64,000 bases of DNA from Halobium salinum (GTDB lineage Archaea; Halobacteriota; Halobacteria; Halobacteriales; Haloferacaceae): assembly GCF_026586625.1 (NCBI RefSeq), contig NZ_JAODIW010000005.1:350516-414515 (forward strand), written 5' to 3'. The position numbers and the translations under genes were made by a program. Each line of letters starts with the position of its first letter. Positions within the stretch are counted from its first letter, which is position 1. Of the stretch, positions 1-8,610 are shown one piece after another. Under the pieces are notes generated by a model. The model was not told where the DNA came from, searched no databases, and was given only the letters and a program-made list of their open reading frames with translations.

Positions 1-2254
1 AGAGCGCGACGTGCTGGAGGTCGGCGTTGGTGAACACGGTGTCGGTGAGGTCGGTGGCCCCATTCGCCGTGTCGGTGAGGTCAACGAACCGGAGGTCCGC
101 GTCCGTGAAGTCCGTTCCCGTTGCCTTGATGTCCTTCTGGAGTACGGTGGCTCTGAGGTTCGCGTGACGCAGCTGTCCGCCGGTAATTACCGCCTCTTTG
201 AGGTCTGCCCCCTCGAAGTTCGCCTCGACGAGGTCGGCTCCGGCGAGGTCCGTCTGCGTGAGCGTGGCTCCCGTAAGGATCGTGTGTTGGAGGTTCGCGT
301 CGGCCATCTTCGCCTCGGTGAGGTCTGCGTTCGAGAGGTTCGCCTCGGAGAGGTTCGCGTTCTCGCAGACCGCCTGCGAGAGGTCGACTCCGGCGAGGCG
401 CGCGCCGAACAGGTCCGCGCCGGTGAGGTTGCTCCGCTTGAGCGTCGTCTCCTGTTTTTCCATCTCGAAGACGGCGTGCTGGAGCATCGCGTTCGTGAAC
501 GTCGCTTCGAGCAACGCAGCCCCACCGAGGTTCGCCCGCTGGAGCTTCGCGCCGGTGAAGTCACCGTAGTTGCTCTTCACCTGCGTCAGGGTTGCACCTC
601 TGAGGTCGGCGTTCTTGAGGACGGCTTTCGACATCTTCGCTCCGTCGAGATCGGCGTTCCTGAGGGTGGCGTCAGTCAGCGTCGCCTTCGAGAGATCGAC
701 CTTGTACAGCACCGCGTGTGAGAGGTTCGCCCCGGTCAAATCGACACCAGAGAGGTCTGGATACGACCCCCGACTCGCAGTCACGTTCGAGAGATTCGCA
801 CCGTCGAGTTTCGCCTCGGAAAAGTTCACCTCCTCGTGGAACTTCGCACCCGAAAAGTCCGTCCCAGTACAGACCGCGTACTCAAGGTTCGTCTTCCTGA
901 GCGTCGCCCCGGAGAGGTCAGCGTTCGTGAGCGTGGCCTGCGAGAGGTCCGCCCCGGTGAGGTCCGCTCGGGGCAGCGACGCGTCGGTGAAGTCCGCCTT
1001 CTGGAGGTTCTTGTTCGAGAGGTTGATCCCCTTCTTCTCCTCCCCCGTCTGGGGATCCCTCCCCCAGAGCGTCGTCTTGGTGAACTTCGCGGCGGCGAAT
1101 GTCGCGTCGTTCGCCGCAGTCGTGTCCTCCTCTTTGCTTGCGGGCTCTTCCTCGTCCTCCAGCTCGGTCTGCTGACTGACGCTCGAACTCCCGTGTGTTG
1201 TGTCCTCCTCTTTGCTCGCGGGCTCTCGGAGGACAACGTCGAACACCCCTGCCTCGGAGAGGACCGCCTCGGAGAGGTTCGCTCCGACCAGGCTCGTATC
1301 GTGGACGAACCGTGCTTTGGTGAAGTTGGCGAAGCGAAGGTCCGCTCCACTGAGGTCGGCACCCGACAGGACCGCCTCTGGCAACTTCGCGTTCGCGAGG
1401 TTCGCCCCCTTGGTCAACTTCGTTCCCCACAGGTGGGCCTTGGCGAGCGAGGCACCCGAGAGGTCCGCACCGTCGAGGTACGTCCCCGAGAGCTTCGCCT
1501 CGTCGAGAGTCGCCCCGGTTAGGGTCGCCCCCGTGAGGACAGTCGTCCCTTCGGGGTAGGTGGTCGTCTCTTCCTCGTCTTCGTCCGTCTCGGCGCACTT
1601 CGCCTGTTCCTCCTTGAGGTCGTCAAGCGTCCCCTTCGAGAGAGCCATCCCCGAGAGGTCCGCGCTCGTGAGTGTGGCCTGCGAGAGGTCGGCAGATCTG
1701 AAGTCCGCCCCCGAGATGGTCGCTCCCACCATCGACGCCTCCCGCAGGTCGACGGGTGTCGTGTGCCCCCCCACATCAACACTCGTCGCCCCCGAAAGGT
1801 CGGCACCGTCGAGCTTTGCCTTCGAGAGGTTCGCGCCGCCGAGCTCAGCGTACGGGAGGCTCGCGTTCAAGAGGTCTGCCCCTGCGAGGTTCGCTCCCGA
1901 CAGCTTCGCCATCGACGCGCGGACGTCCGTGAGTGCGAGCTTGTCGGTCAGTTCGTGCTCTCGGAGGTCCATCCCGTCGAGGACAACCGGTATCGGTTCC
2001 TTCCCCAGTTCCTCGGCCAGTTTGTTGTGCGGCTTTTTCGGTTTGCCACCTCCTGCCGGTGCGTGCCAGATGCAGCGGCCGCTCTCACCGCCGTCACCGC
2101 CCCACGGACTGCGCGTACACTCGACCCTGTCGCCCTTGTGGTCCCAGCAAGGTGTCCCCTTCGGCGGCACCTTGTACTCGGGGACTGTATTGTTTGTTCC
2201 GTCTCCGATGTTAAAGCCGTAGCCACACCGAGTGGTGTCTTCATTCTCTGCCAT
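1..2254 (-). CDS. Pentapeptide-repeat protein (3' end outside window)
   Basis: The frame opening at the ATG at 2254 stays open to the window edge, giving about 750 residues without a stop. After about 100 residues with no repeats (N-terminus MAENEDTTRCGYGFNIGDG) it becomes an almost continuous run of A(D/N)Lxx-type pentapeptides such as SGADL, TGANL and SQATL, which in this family fold into a right-handed quadrilateral beta helix. Two acidic inserts near 1130-1210 repeat the same linker, EPASKEEDTT, and interrupt the helix. The position next to the eCIS cluster suggests a surface, fibre-like or cargo role, but that is inference; the repeat class alone gives no function. It has its own TATA box, so it need not belong to the eCIS operon. 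Confidence 0.85.
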   Translation of the reverse strand, partial: MAENEDTTRCGYGFNIGDGTNNTVPEYKVPPKGTPCWDHKGDRVECTRSPWGGDGGESGRCIWHAPAGGGKPKKPHNKLAEELGKEPIPVVLDGMDLREHELTDKLALTDVRASMAKLSGANLAGADLLNASLPYAELGGANLSKAKLDGADLSGATSVDVGGHTTPVDLREASMVGATISGADFRSADLSQATLTSADLSGMALSKGTLDDLKEEQAKCAETDEDEEETTTYPEGTTVLTGATLTGATLDEAKLSGTYLDGADLSGASLAKAHLWGTKLTKGANLANAKLPEAVLSGADLSGADLRFANFTKARFVHDTSLVGANLSEAVLSEAGVFDVVLREPASKEEDTTHGSSSVSQQTELEDEEEPASKEEDTTAANDATFAAAKFTKTTLWGRDPQTGEEKKGINLSNKNLQKADFTDASLPRADLTGADLSQATLTNADLSGATLRKTNLEYAVCTGTDFSGAKFHEEVNFSEAKLDGANLSNVTASRGSYPDLSGVDLTGANLSHAVLYKVDLSKATLTDATLRNADLDGAKMSKAVLKNADLRGATLTQVKSNYGDFTGAKLQRANLGGAALLEATFTNAMLQHAVFEMEKQETTLKRSNLTGADLFGARLAGVDLSQAVCENANLSEANLSNADLTEAKMADANLQHTILTGATLTQTDLAGADLVEANFEGADLKEAVITGGQLRHANLRATVLQKDIKATGTDFTDADLRFVDLTDTANGATDLTDTVFTNADLQHVAL

Positions 2255-2278
2255 GGTTACTGAGCGCTCCGAATCTAC

Positions 2279-2290
2279 TTATAATTATAC
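2279..2290 (-). promoter_or_regulatory. TATA box of pentapeptide-repeat gene
   Basis: On the minus strand the AT-rich run TATAATTATA lies about 27-35 bases upstream of the ATG at 2254, the spacing expected for a leaderless haloarchaeal transcript. No Shine-Dalgarno sequence precedes the ATG, which agrees with that. Confidence 0.55.
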
Positions 2291-2439
2291 TCTAGTGATA
2301 TATTGATTCGAATATGAATTTCTCAAATATCAGTCTTTGAATCCGATACAACTTCACAATCAGGATGTTAGACGATTAATGAATGGCACAGGTTTATGGG
2401 TAGATAGGTTGAGTGGACTGCGTGAAGAGGGTGAACACC

Positions 2440-3798
2440 ATGAGTACACAGTCCACAGACGACGAAGTCACGGACGCGACCACCAAATCGTCCGAGGCGT
2501 CCAACCCGAGATCATTCGAGCGGAACGAGTACTTCCACGGGAAGCTGATGACCGCCCGTGACATGCGCGTGGAGCAAGACTACCACCGGGACCGTCTCCA
2601 CACGCTCTCACAACACGTTCTGGGGTCGGGACTCGTCTGTGGGCTTGAGACGGACGTCAGGATCGACACGACCGAGGGTCACGTCGAGGCGTGCGTCCAC
2701 CCCGGACTCGCCATCGACCGCCAGGGACGACCGATCAATGTCCCCGACCAGCAGTGGACCGAAGCCAAATACGTCGGCGACGAGGACCACCGTACCGACG
2801 AACTGGAGCGAATCGCCGTCTATCTCACCTACAAGGAGTGTTTCACTGACACCGTCCCGGCCCCCGATGTCACGAACGTGTGCGAGGAGCGGTGCTGTTA
2901 CAACCGCGTCATCGAGCAGTTCGACGTGACGTACACGGAGGTCGAACCGACCGAGCACAAGATGGTCCCGTCCATCACGTTCCCGACGCAGAGGGAGTTC
3001 GAAGCGTACGAGGAGAACGGAGCGGAGAACCACGCCAACCCGATGCTGTTCGAGATGGCGCGCGACTTCTACGACGACGACCACGCCCTCCGGTGCGAAG
3101 CGTACGGCGACTTCTCGCTTCTCCTCGGAATCTTCGAGCGGGATGAGGAGTCAAATGAGTACGTGTACTTCGAGGAGTGCACCAAGTCCAGCAGGTCCGA
3201 CAAGCGCGACGAGTTCGACGAGTCCGACGCGGACAGACGACCGTTCGTCTATTCGAACGACATGCTGTATGCCGTCCTCGCGCGACACGCCACGAACTAC
3301 GCGAACCCCCATGAGGTGTCGATCAACGAGGTGATTGGGGTCGACGGAAACATCACGCTTCGGTCGAAAGCAGAGACCATTACCGTAACACAGAATCCCC
3401 CCACAGACGAGAGTGAGGGCGAGGGCTGGGTCAACCTAGAAGTGAACCCCGGAAAAATAGACGAGCTACAGGAGCTGAAGGCGTGTGTCGGCGTGCTCGC
3501 CGAACTGCTGAAAATCCACTCGGAGGTCATCGCGAAGCTCATTCACGTTTGCGCGAAACCCGACACTCAAGCCCTGCAGACGAAGCAGACTGACACCATC
3601 GACGAGTTCAGAACGCTGATGACCGAGCTGAACAAACTGTGTGGCGCGTATATCCCGGAAGACGACGACATCCTCAGAGAGAAGTTCCAGTCGATCGGCC
3701 AGGAACAGTACTCGCACGAGTACCTCGCACAGCAGATGGTTCAGCCGGAGGGGGAGGAAGTCGAAGACGACGAGGGCGAGGACGACGACGAGAACTAG
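2440..3798 (+). CDS. eCIS-associated conserved protein (RNEYFHGKLM family)
   Basis: This 452-residue protein is the only plus-strand gene of the eCIS block and is convergent with the tail-protein gene. I chose the ATG at 2440 because a GAGGGTG purine stretch precedes it; an in-frame GTG at 2413 would add nine residues. Near residue 30 it carries RNEYFHGKLMTARDM followed by a QDYHRDR segment and GSGLVCGLE. I recall this N-terminal signature in conserved proteins next to baseplate and tail genes of eCIS loci in bacteria and archaea, with no known biochemical role. A Cys-rich stretch (CEERCCY) lies near residue 150, and the C-terminus is a strongly acidic tail (EEVEDDEGEDDDEN). Its exact role in the particle is unknown. 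Confidence 0.8.
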   Translation: MSTQSTDDEVTDATTKSSEASNPRSFERNEYFHGKLMTARDMRVEQDYHRDRLHTLSQHVLGSGLVCGLETDVRIDTTEGHVEACVHPGLAIDRQGRPINVPDQQWTEAKYVGDEDHRTDELERIAVYLTYKECFTDTVPAPDVTNVCEERCCYNRVIEQFDVTYTEVEPTEHKMVPSITFPTQREFEAYEENGAENHANPMLFEMARDFYDDDHALRCEAYGDFSLLLGIFERDEESNEYVYFEECTKSSRSDKRDEFDESDADRRPFVYSNDMLYAVLARHATNYANPHEVSINEVIGVDGNITLRSKAETITVTQNPPTDESEGEGWVNLEVNPGKIDELQELKACVGVLAELLKIHSEVIAKLIHVCAKPDTQALQTKQTDTIDEFRTLMTELNKLCGAYIPEDDDILREKFQSIGQEQYSHEYLAQQMVQPEGEEVEDDEGEDDDEN

Positions 3799-3877
3799 CG
3801 ATTAGTCCGATATCTCGACTTTCCGCACTCACTCGTTTTGTGATTTCGTTCCTCTCAGTACCCGGTCCACCAGAGGA

Positions 3878-6244
3878 TCACGACAGCTTCAGCCCCTCGC
3901 CGAGCCTCGCCTCCCACCCGAAGCCGAGCTGTGCCTCCGTCCCGCCGTCGACGACGGAGTTCAGACCGAGGTACGACTCGTCCACCACGAACGCCGCCGG
4001 GGGCAGGTAGCTGTTCACCCCGAGGTACGTGTGCCCGTCCAGTCGGCCCCACGGCGACAGCGGAACGATCCGTCCGACGGTGTGGGCCGGGCGCTCCTGA
4101 TCGACGATCCGTTCGACTACTCCACGGGCTTCCTCGCCGACAGTCGGCGCGAGCACGACGACGAACTCCTGTGGACAGCAGACCAGGTCGCTGAACGGTG
4201 CAGCGAGCGGCCCGTCCGCGAGGTCCGACTCGCACACCGCTCGCTCTTCGCCGTTCATGGTCGCTCTTTCCGCCCGTTCTCCGTCGACGACGTCGCCATA
4301 CTCGACGAGCGAGAAGAAGGTGCCCGCTCCCGTGGACTCGCTCCCGTCCCGCACCACCCCGCCGCCCTCACCATCACCGCCGTCGCTCCACGGAGCGACG
4401 GCCCAATGGACGGGCGTCGGCTCGACTCCTCCGAGGTAGATCTCGAGCATCCGTGCGAGCCCCCGCCTCGTCCCCCGTTGCTTGAACAGGATCGGCGCCT
4501 CCGAGACGAGTGTCCGCTTCGACGCGTCGGTCCACGCGTCGTCCTCGGCGGTGGCGAGCCACGACCCCAGCCACGACAGATGCGGCGCCGGGATCGAGTC
4601 CGGATCGAGGTACTCGGTCAGCGTCTCGATCCCGTGGTCGACGTCACCGAACGTGTCCTCGAAGACGGAGAGGAAGCGTTCGAGGAACTTCGGGTCCTCC
4701 TCGTCCTCGACGTAGATGGTCGGCAAGTACTCCAGGTACGACTCGTGTGTGAGCGAGGTCTTCAGCGAGGTGACGCTCGGCGACGCGTACTGGGTTCCGA
4801 CGAGGTCGATCCGGATCCAGAGGTACTGTCGGCCCTTCGCCTTCACGAGCACGTCGGTGGGGTTCGACTCGCCGACCGGAGTCCACCTGACGACGCCGCC
4901 GTCTTCGTCCTTCGCGTCCCTGCAGTCGTCCGGTTCGACGTTGCCGTCCTCGTCGACGGGGCCCTCAGGTGCGACGTCACGATCGGTCACCGCATACCGG
5001 AGGTCGACGCGCGTTCCCGGCGGCTGGTCTCCGAGACCGAGGGCGATCCGGTAGTAGGTCGCCCGTATCTCGCCGAAGTCGAACCACGTGTCGATACTGC
5101 CCGTGTACCCCTTCGGTCCGCGCAGGACCGTCTCCGTCGGTTCGAGGACGTATACGACCCACGCCCGGTCACCGTTCGTGCGCTCGTCACCGATCGCGTA
5201 GAGCTGTGGTCCCGGGTCGTCGCCGCACCCTCGACGCAGCGCACGACAGCTCCGTTTGAAACTCGAGAGCGGCTCGACTCTTCTCTCTCGCCAGGTGTAT
5301 CGGTAGAGCGTCTGCTCACCCCCTGCGTCCGGGACGACGCCGATGATGAACTCGCCCGGTTCGACCGCCTCGATGCAGGCAGCCGACGCGGGGAGTTGAC
5401 GCGGACTGACCGTCGTCGTCCCGGCGTCGACGCGTTCGACGTTGGCACTTCCTTCTCGGGTGACGACGGCGCGCCCGATGAGCACCGGCCGACCCTCCTC
5501 ATCACCCTCTCTGGTGTCGGTGGGCCTGTCGACGTCGAGCACGGTGAGCGTTCCCTCGTCGTCGACGGTGAGGTCCCGTGGTCGCTGGAGGCCCTCGACG
5601 ACGACCGTCGCCGTCCCGGCAGCGTTCATCCTCGCCACGAACCCCGCACCGACCTCGGATCCGCGGTCGAGCACGTAACACCCGCCCTTCGGTCCGCGGA
5701 CGACCCTGATCGGGTCGCTGAAGCGTAGGCTGTCCGCGCTCTCGACCACCCAGCGCGTCTGCCGGAGCCGTACGGACAGCCCCTGGACATACGCCCGCCG
5801 ACGACCGCGGTCCTTTGACTCACTATCGACCCCGTCGATGTCGGCCGACGCGGTCGGCTCCCCCGCCGGGTCTATCTGCCCAACGACGTACACTGTCTCG
5901 TCCGTGACGCAGCACGCCGTCGGCCTCGCGCCGGGGTCGAATCCGAGGCCGTCACAGGCCAGTCGCTTGAACGGCACGCCGGTGCCGACAGCACGGTGGA
6001 GCGCGCCATCCGCCCCGAGCGCGTACAGCGTCCCCCGGCAGTCGACGTCGACGTCGAGCGGTTCGCCGAGTTCCCCTCGCTCGACCGTGACGGGTGCGAC
6101 GTACGTCGCCGTGAACTCCTTCTCGAGTGTGATTCCCTCGTCCGTGATCGCGAGGTTGTCGGTCTTCCAGCCTTCTCTGTCGCCGACCTGCCAGGCCTCC
6201 CACTCCGCGCGGGTTCGGGTGTCGACGACGGTGAACTCGTCCAT
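3878..6244 (-). CDS. eCIS tail/baseplate protein, tail-protein-I-like C-terminus
   Basis: This is a 788-residue protein. The first two thirds look like a beta-propeller or NHL-type repeat region, with recurring blocks such as RPRDLTVDDEGTLTVLDVDR. From about residue 510 it matches the phage-tail-like family found in eCIS loci: YLPTIYVEDEEDPKFLERFLSVFEDTFGD is followed by a LSWLGSWLA motif and FKQRGTRRGLARMLEIYLG. The C-terminal region ends in a G-rich, beta-type segment. The ATG at 6244 starts two bases after the stop of the upstream baseplate gene and has GAGG just ahead of it, so it was preferred to the longer in-frame start at 6265. It probably sits at the outer baseplate and may be involved in fibre attachment or target contact. 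It is the last gene of the minus-strand structural operon. Confidence 0.85.
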   Translation of the reverse strand: MDEFTVVDTRTRAEWEAWQVGDREGWKTDNLAITDEGITLEKEFTATYVAPVTVERGELGEPLDVDVDCRGTLYALGADGALHRAVGTGVPFKRLACDGLGFDPGARPTACCVTDETVYVVGQIDPAGEPTASADIDGVDSESKDRGRRRAYVQGLSVRLRQTRWVVESADSLRFSDPIRVVRGPKGGCYVLDRGSEVGAGFVARMNAAGTATVVVEGLQRPRDLTVDDEGTLTVLDVDRPTDTREGDEEGRPVLIGRAVVTREGSANVERVDAGTTTVSPRQLPASAACIEAVEPGEFIIGVVPDAGGEQTLYRYTWRERRVEPLSSFKRSCRALRRGCGDDPGPQLYAIGDERTNGDRAWVVYVLEPTETVLRGPKGYTGSIDTWFDFGEIRATYYRIALGLGDQPPGTRVDLRYAVTDRDVAPEGPVDEDGNVEPDDCRDAKDEDGGVVRWTPVGESNPTDVLVKAKGRQYLWIRIDLVGTQYASPSVTSLKTSLTHESYLEYLPTIYVEDEEDPKFLERFLSVFEDTFGDVDHGIETLTEYLDPDSIPAPHLSWLGSWLATAEDDAWTDASKRTLVSEAPILFKQRGTRRGLARMLEIYLGGVEPTPVHWAVAPWSDGGDGEGGGVVRDGSESTGAGTFFSLVEYGDVVDGERAERATMNGEERAVCESDLADGPLAAPFSDLVCCPQEFVVVLAPTVGEEARGVVERIVDQERPAHTVGRIVPLSPWGRLDGHTYLGVNSYLPPAAFVVDESYLGLNSVVDGGTEAQLGFGWEARLGEGLKLS

Positions 6245-6246
6245 CC

Positions 6247-8610
6247 TCACGCCTCCCGTCCGCACTGGGACGCTCGCGGATCGAACTGCGCGGTGACCGT
6301 GTGCTCGACCGGAGTGGGCAACTCCTCGTCGTCGATTGCGACGCCCCCGTCGGCGGCGACCTCGCGATCCGGTGGCGGACGGATGTCGAGTCGGGTCACG
6401 CAGTCGACGCCCCGAACGCCCTCGATTACCTCGTACAGTTCCGACGGGTAGACGTCGCGCCCGAACGGCCAGCCGTCACCCTCGAACCCTCTCAGCGGGT
6501 CGAGGAACTCGTCCAGCGCCTCCCTGACGGCCTCTTCTCGGTCCGTGACCCCGAATCCGGCGTCAAGGCGAACCTCGACGGTGACGCCGATCTCGACGTA
6601 TCTAGGGGCCTCCACGACCACCCGGTCGGTCACCAGCCGGTGGCGGTCGAGGTGACGCTGGACTGCCGCGCGGAAATTGTCACTCGGTGTCGGCCGCGAC
6701 GACCGGGAGTACGGAACGACGACGACGCGGACCTGGTGGTGGGGTTCGCAGTAGCCGGGATGCACCTCGCCGGTCTCGTCGGTCCCTCCACCGGCCCCGT
6801 CCGTGCTGCTGCTCTCCGCTTCTGGCTTCTCCGCTTCGGTGTGCGAGCCAGGGACCCCGGGCTCGACATCGTTTCCCGTTCCGTGTCCACACCCCGAGTC
6901 GACCACGGGAGACCGGGAGGGCCGCTCAACCGCCTCCATCGTGACGAGCCGTGCGGCCGCCCGTCCGAACCGCAGTCCTGGTGTGTGGGTCGCCACGTGC
7001 TCGTAGTCCGCAAGTGAGACCATCCGGTACGGTTCGAGTCGATCCTCCTGTAGCCGGTCGAACGCCTCTTCGACGGATTCGGCGTCCACTCCACCGGTCG
7101 CCGCCGCGGGCTGTGTAACCGTGAGGTGTCCGAGATCCGCCTTCATGAACTGTCCGCTCACGCTTCGGCACCCCAGCACTCCCTCGTCCGCATCGACGCC
7201 GGGGAGCAGCGGCGCCGCGAACGCCCACGTCGTCGAGGGGGGAAGGTTCCCTTCGACGCCCCCGCCGACGACGTACCGCGTGGTGGTGATTCGTGCCCCC
7301 TCCGGTGGGAGTTTCCCCCGCGAGCCGTCACCGAACGTGACCGCACCGCGTGCTGGGTCCAAAACGAAGACCTCGTCGCGTGGACCCGTTCCGTCGAAGT
7401 CGTCCCGCTGCTCCCAGTCCACCCCGTCGACGAGGACCGTGGGAGCCGAGTCGTCGTCGACGAGGAGCGTCGTCACCCGCTCCCTGCCGACGTTCACCTC
7501 CGCGGCGAACGGTGGGGGGAGCGTGAATCCGAACGTCTGGTCGGGAAGCCCTGTCGACCTCGCCCAGTTTCCGCTGGGGAACCTACCACCCGTCGCGTCG
7601 TCGTTCGTGGATTCGAGGGGCTCGGGGTCCCCCTCGCGGTCAACGGTCCAGCGATGCTCGACGCGGACGATGTTCAGTTCGATCGAATCGATTCGTGGGG
7701 AGATCTCGTACGTCCCCGTCTTCAGGACACACCGGATCCACTGGTGTCTCTCGTCGCGTGTGAAGAGGTCGACCGGCTCCTTCTTCCAGTTCTTTTCGGG
7801 ATACTCGAGGACGATTTGTCCGCTCCGGTAGAACCGGTTCACCAGTCGGTCGGCTCTCGTGTCGTCGTTCGCGACCGTCATCGGTTTCCAGACGCCGTTC
7901 ACAGCTCCGTTCGATGCCTCGCCGTCCTCCGGAACGTAGTGCTCCCACTGCACCTCGACCGGCGGCTCGAAGTCTTCCGGCTCGGACCACGAGTCCGCGC
8001 TCGCCCCGTATGTCGCCGGTTCGGGGAGGTCCACCTCGTGGAGTCGGACCGCGAGCGAGAGGTCGATGTCGCCGGCGAATGGGTCCCCCTCGAAGCCGAG
8101 GTAGAGTGCGCTCTCTGCGGTCGCCGACTCGTCGAACGGGGCGAAGTGCATCCCGGGCATTCGGTTCGCGGCCGAGTGGTCGATCCGACCGCGGTCCCCG
8201 TCGGTGACGACCCGCGCGAGTCGCGCCGAGGTCAGCCTCGCGTGTTCCGTCGTCTCGAACCCGTAGGTTCTGTCGGCGTCGTCGGTCGCGTAGAGCTTCG
8301 CCGACGGCTCGATTTCGATGTGCCCCACCGTTTCGGGAAGCGAGACGTTCAGGTCGACAGTCGCCGGCCGCGGTGGCCGGGGCTGCTCGCCCAGCAACGC
8401 GAGGTACTTCAGCCGGTGGGCGTCGGTGACCCGGTCGAGCTGGTACGTGTACGTCTCGGCGACCCACGCGAGGAGTTCGAGGAGCGTGATTCCGGGGTCG
8501 GAGGCGTTGTGGTCGGTCCACTGGTCGGCGTAGACCGGGATGCGTCTCCGTGCGTCGTCGACGATTTCCTCGTACGTGCGGTCGTCTAAATCCGGTATCT
8601 CGAGACTCAT
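6247..8610 (-). CDS. Baseplate J-like protein (Pvc12/gp6-type)
   Basis: This 787-residue protein starts MSLEIPDLDDRTYEEIVDDARRR and has the typical early motif WTDHNASDPGITLLELLAW of putative baseplate assembly proteins. A central segment VFVLDPARGAVTFGDGSRGK and a C-terminal VRGVDCVTRLDIRPPP fit the baseplate-J/gp47 architecture, in which these proteins form the wedge arms around the hub. The ATG at 8610 overlaps the stop of the upstream baseplate gene (ATGA), so translation is probably coupled. An open frame extends much further upstream, but that part lies inside the upstream gene and is Arg/Gly-rich noise, so it was excluded. Between about residues 540 and 580 it carries an acidic, Gly/Ser-rich insert. 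Confidence 0.9.
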   Translation of the reverse strand: MSLEIPDLDDRTYEEIVDDARRRIPVYADQWTDHNASDPGITLLELLAWVAETYTYQLDRVTDAHRLKYLALLGEQPRPPRPATVDLNVSLPETVGHIEIEPSAKLYATDDADRTYGFETTEHARLTSARLARVVTDGDRGRIDHSAANRMPGMHFAPFDESATAESALYLGFEGDPFAGDIDLSLAVRLHEVDLPEPATYGASADSWSEPEDFEPPVEVQWEHYVPEDGEASNGAVNGVWKPMTVANDDTRADRLVNRFYRSGQIVLEYPEKNWKKEPVDLFTRDERHQWIRCVLKTGTYEISPRIDSIELNIVRVEHRWTVDREGDPEPLESTNDDATGGRFPSGNWARSTGLPDQTFGFTLPPPFAAEVNVGRERVTTLLVDDDSAPTVLVDGVDWEQRDDFDGTGPRDEVFVLDPARGAVTFGDGSRGKLPPEGARITTTRYVVGGGVEGNLPPSTTWAFAAPLLPGVDADEGVLGCRSVSGQFMKADLGHLTVTQPAAATGGVDAESVEEAFDRLQEDRLEPYRMVSLADYEHVATHTPGLRFGRAAARLVTMEAVERPSRSPVVDSGCGHGTGNDVEPGVPGSHTEAEKPEAESSSTDGAGGGTDETGEVHPGYCEPHHQVRVVVVPYSRSSRPTPSDNFRAAVQRHLDRHRLVTDRVVVEAPRYVEIGVTVEVRLDAGFGVTDREEAVREALDEFLDPLRGFEGDGWPFGRDVYPSELYEVIEGVRGVDCVTRLDIRPPPDREVAADGGVAIDDEELPTPVEHTVTAQFDPRASQCGREA

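Noticed and set aside
4031..5728. 565-codon plus-strand open frame opposite the tail-protein gene
   Set aside because: Arg/Asp-rich shadow of the minus-strand gene caused by high GC; no start signal or family motif.
7126..8589. 487-codon plus-strand open frame opposite the baseplate gene
   Set aside because: Antisense shadow; biased Arg/Val composition and no motif.
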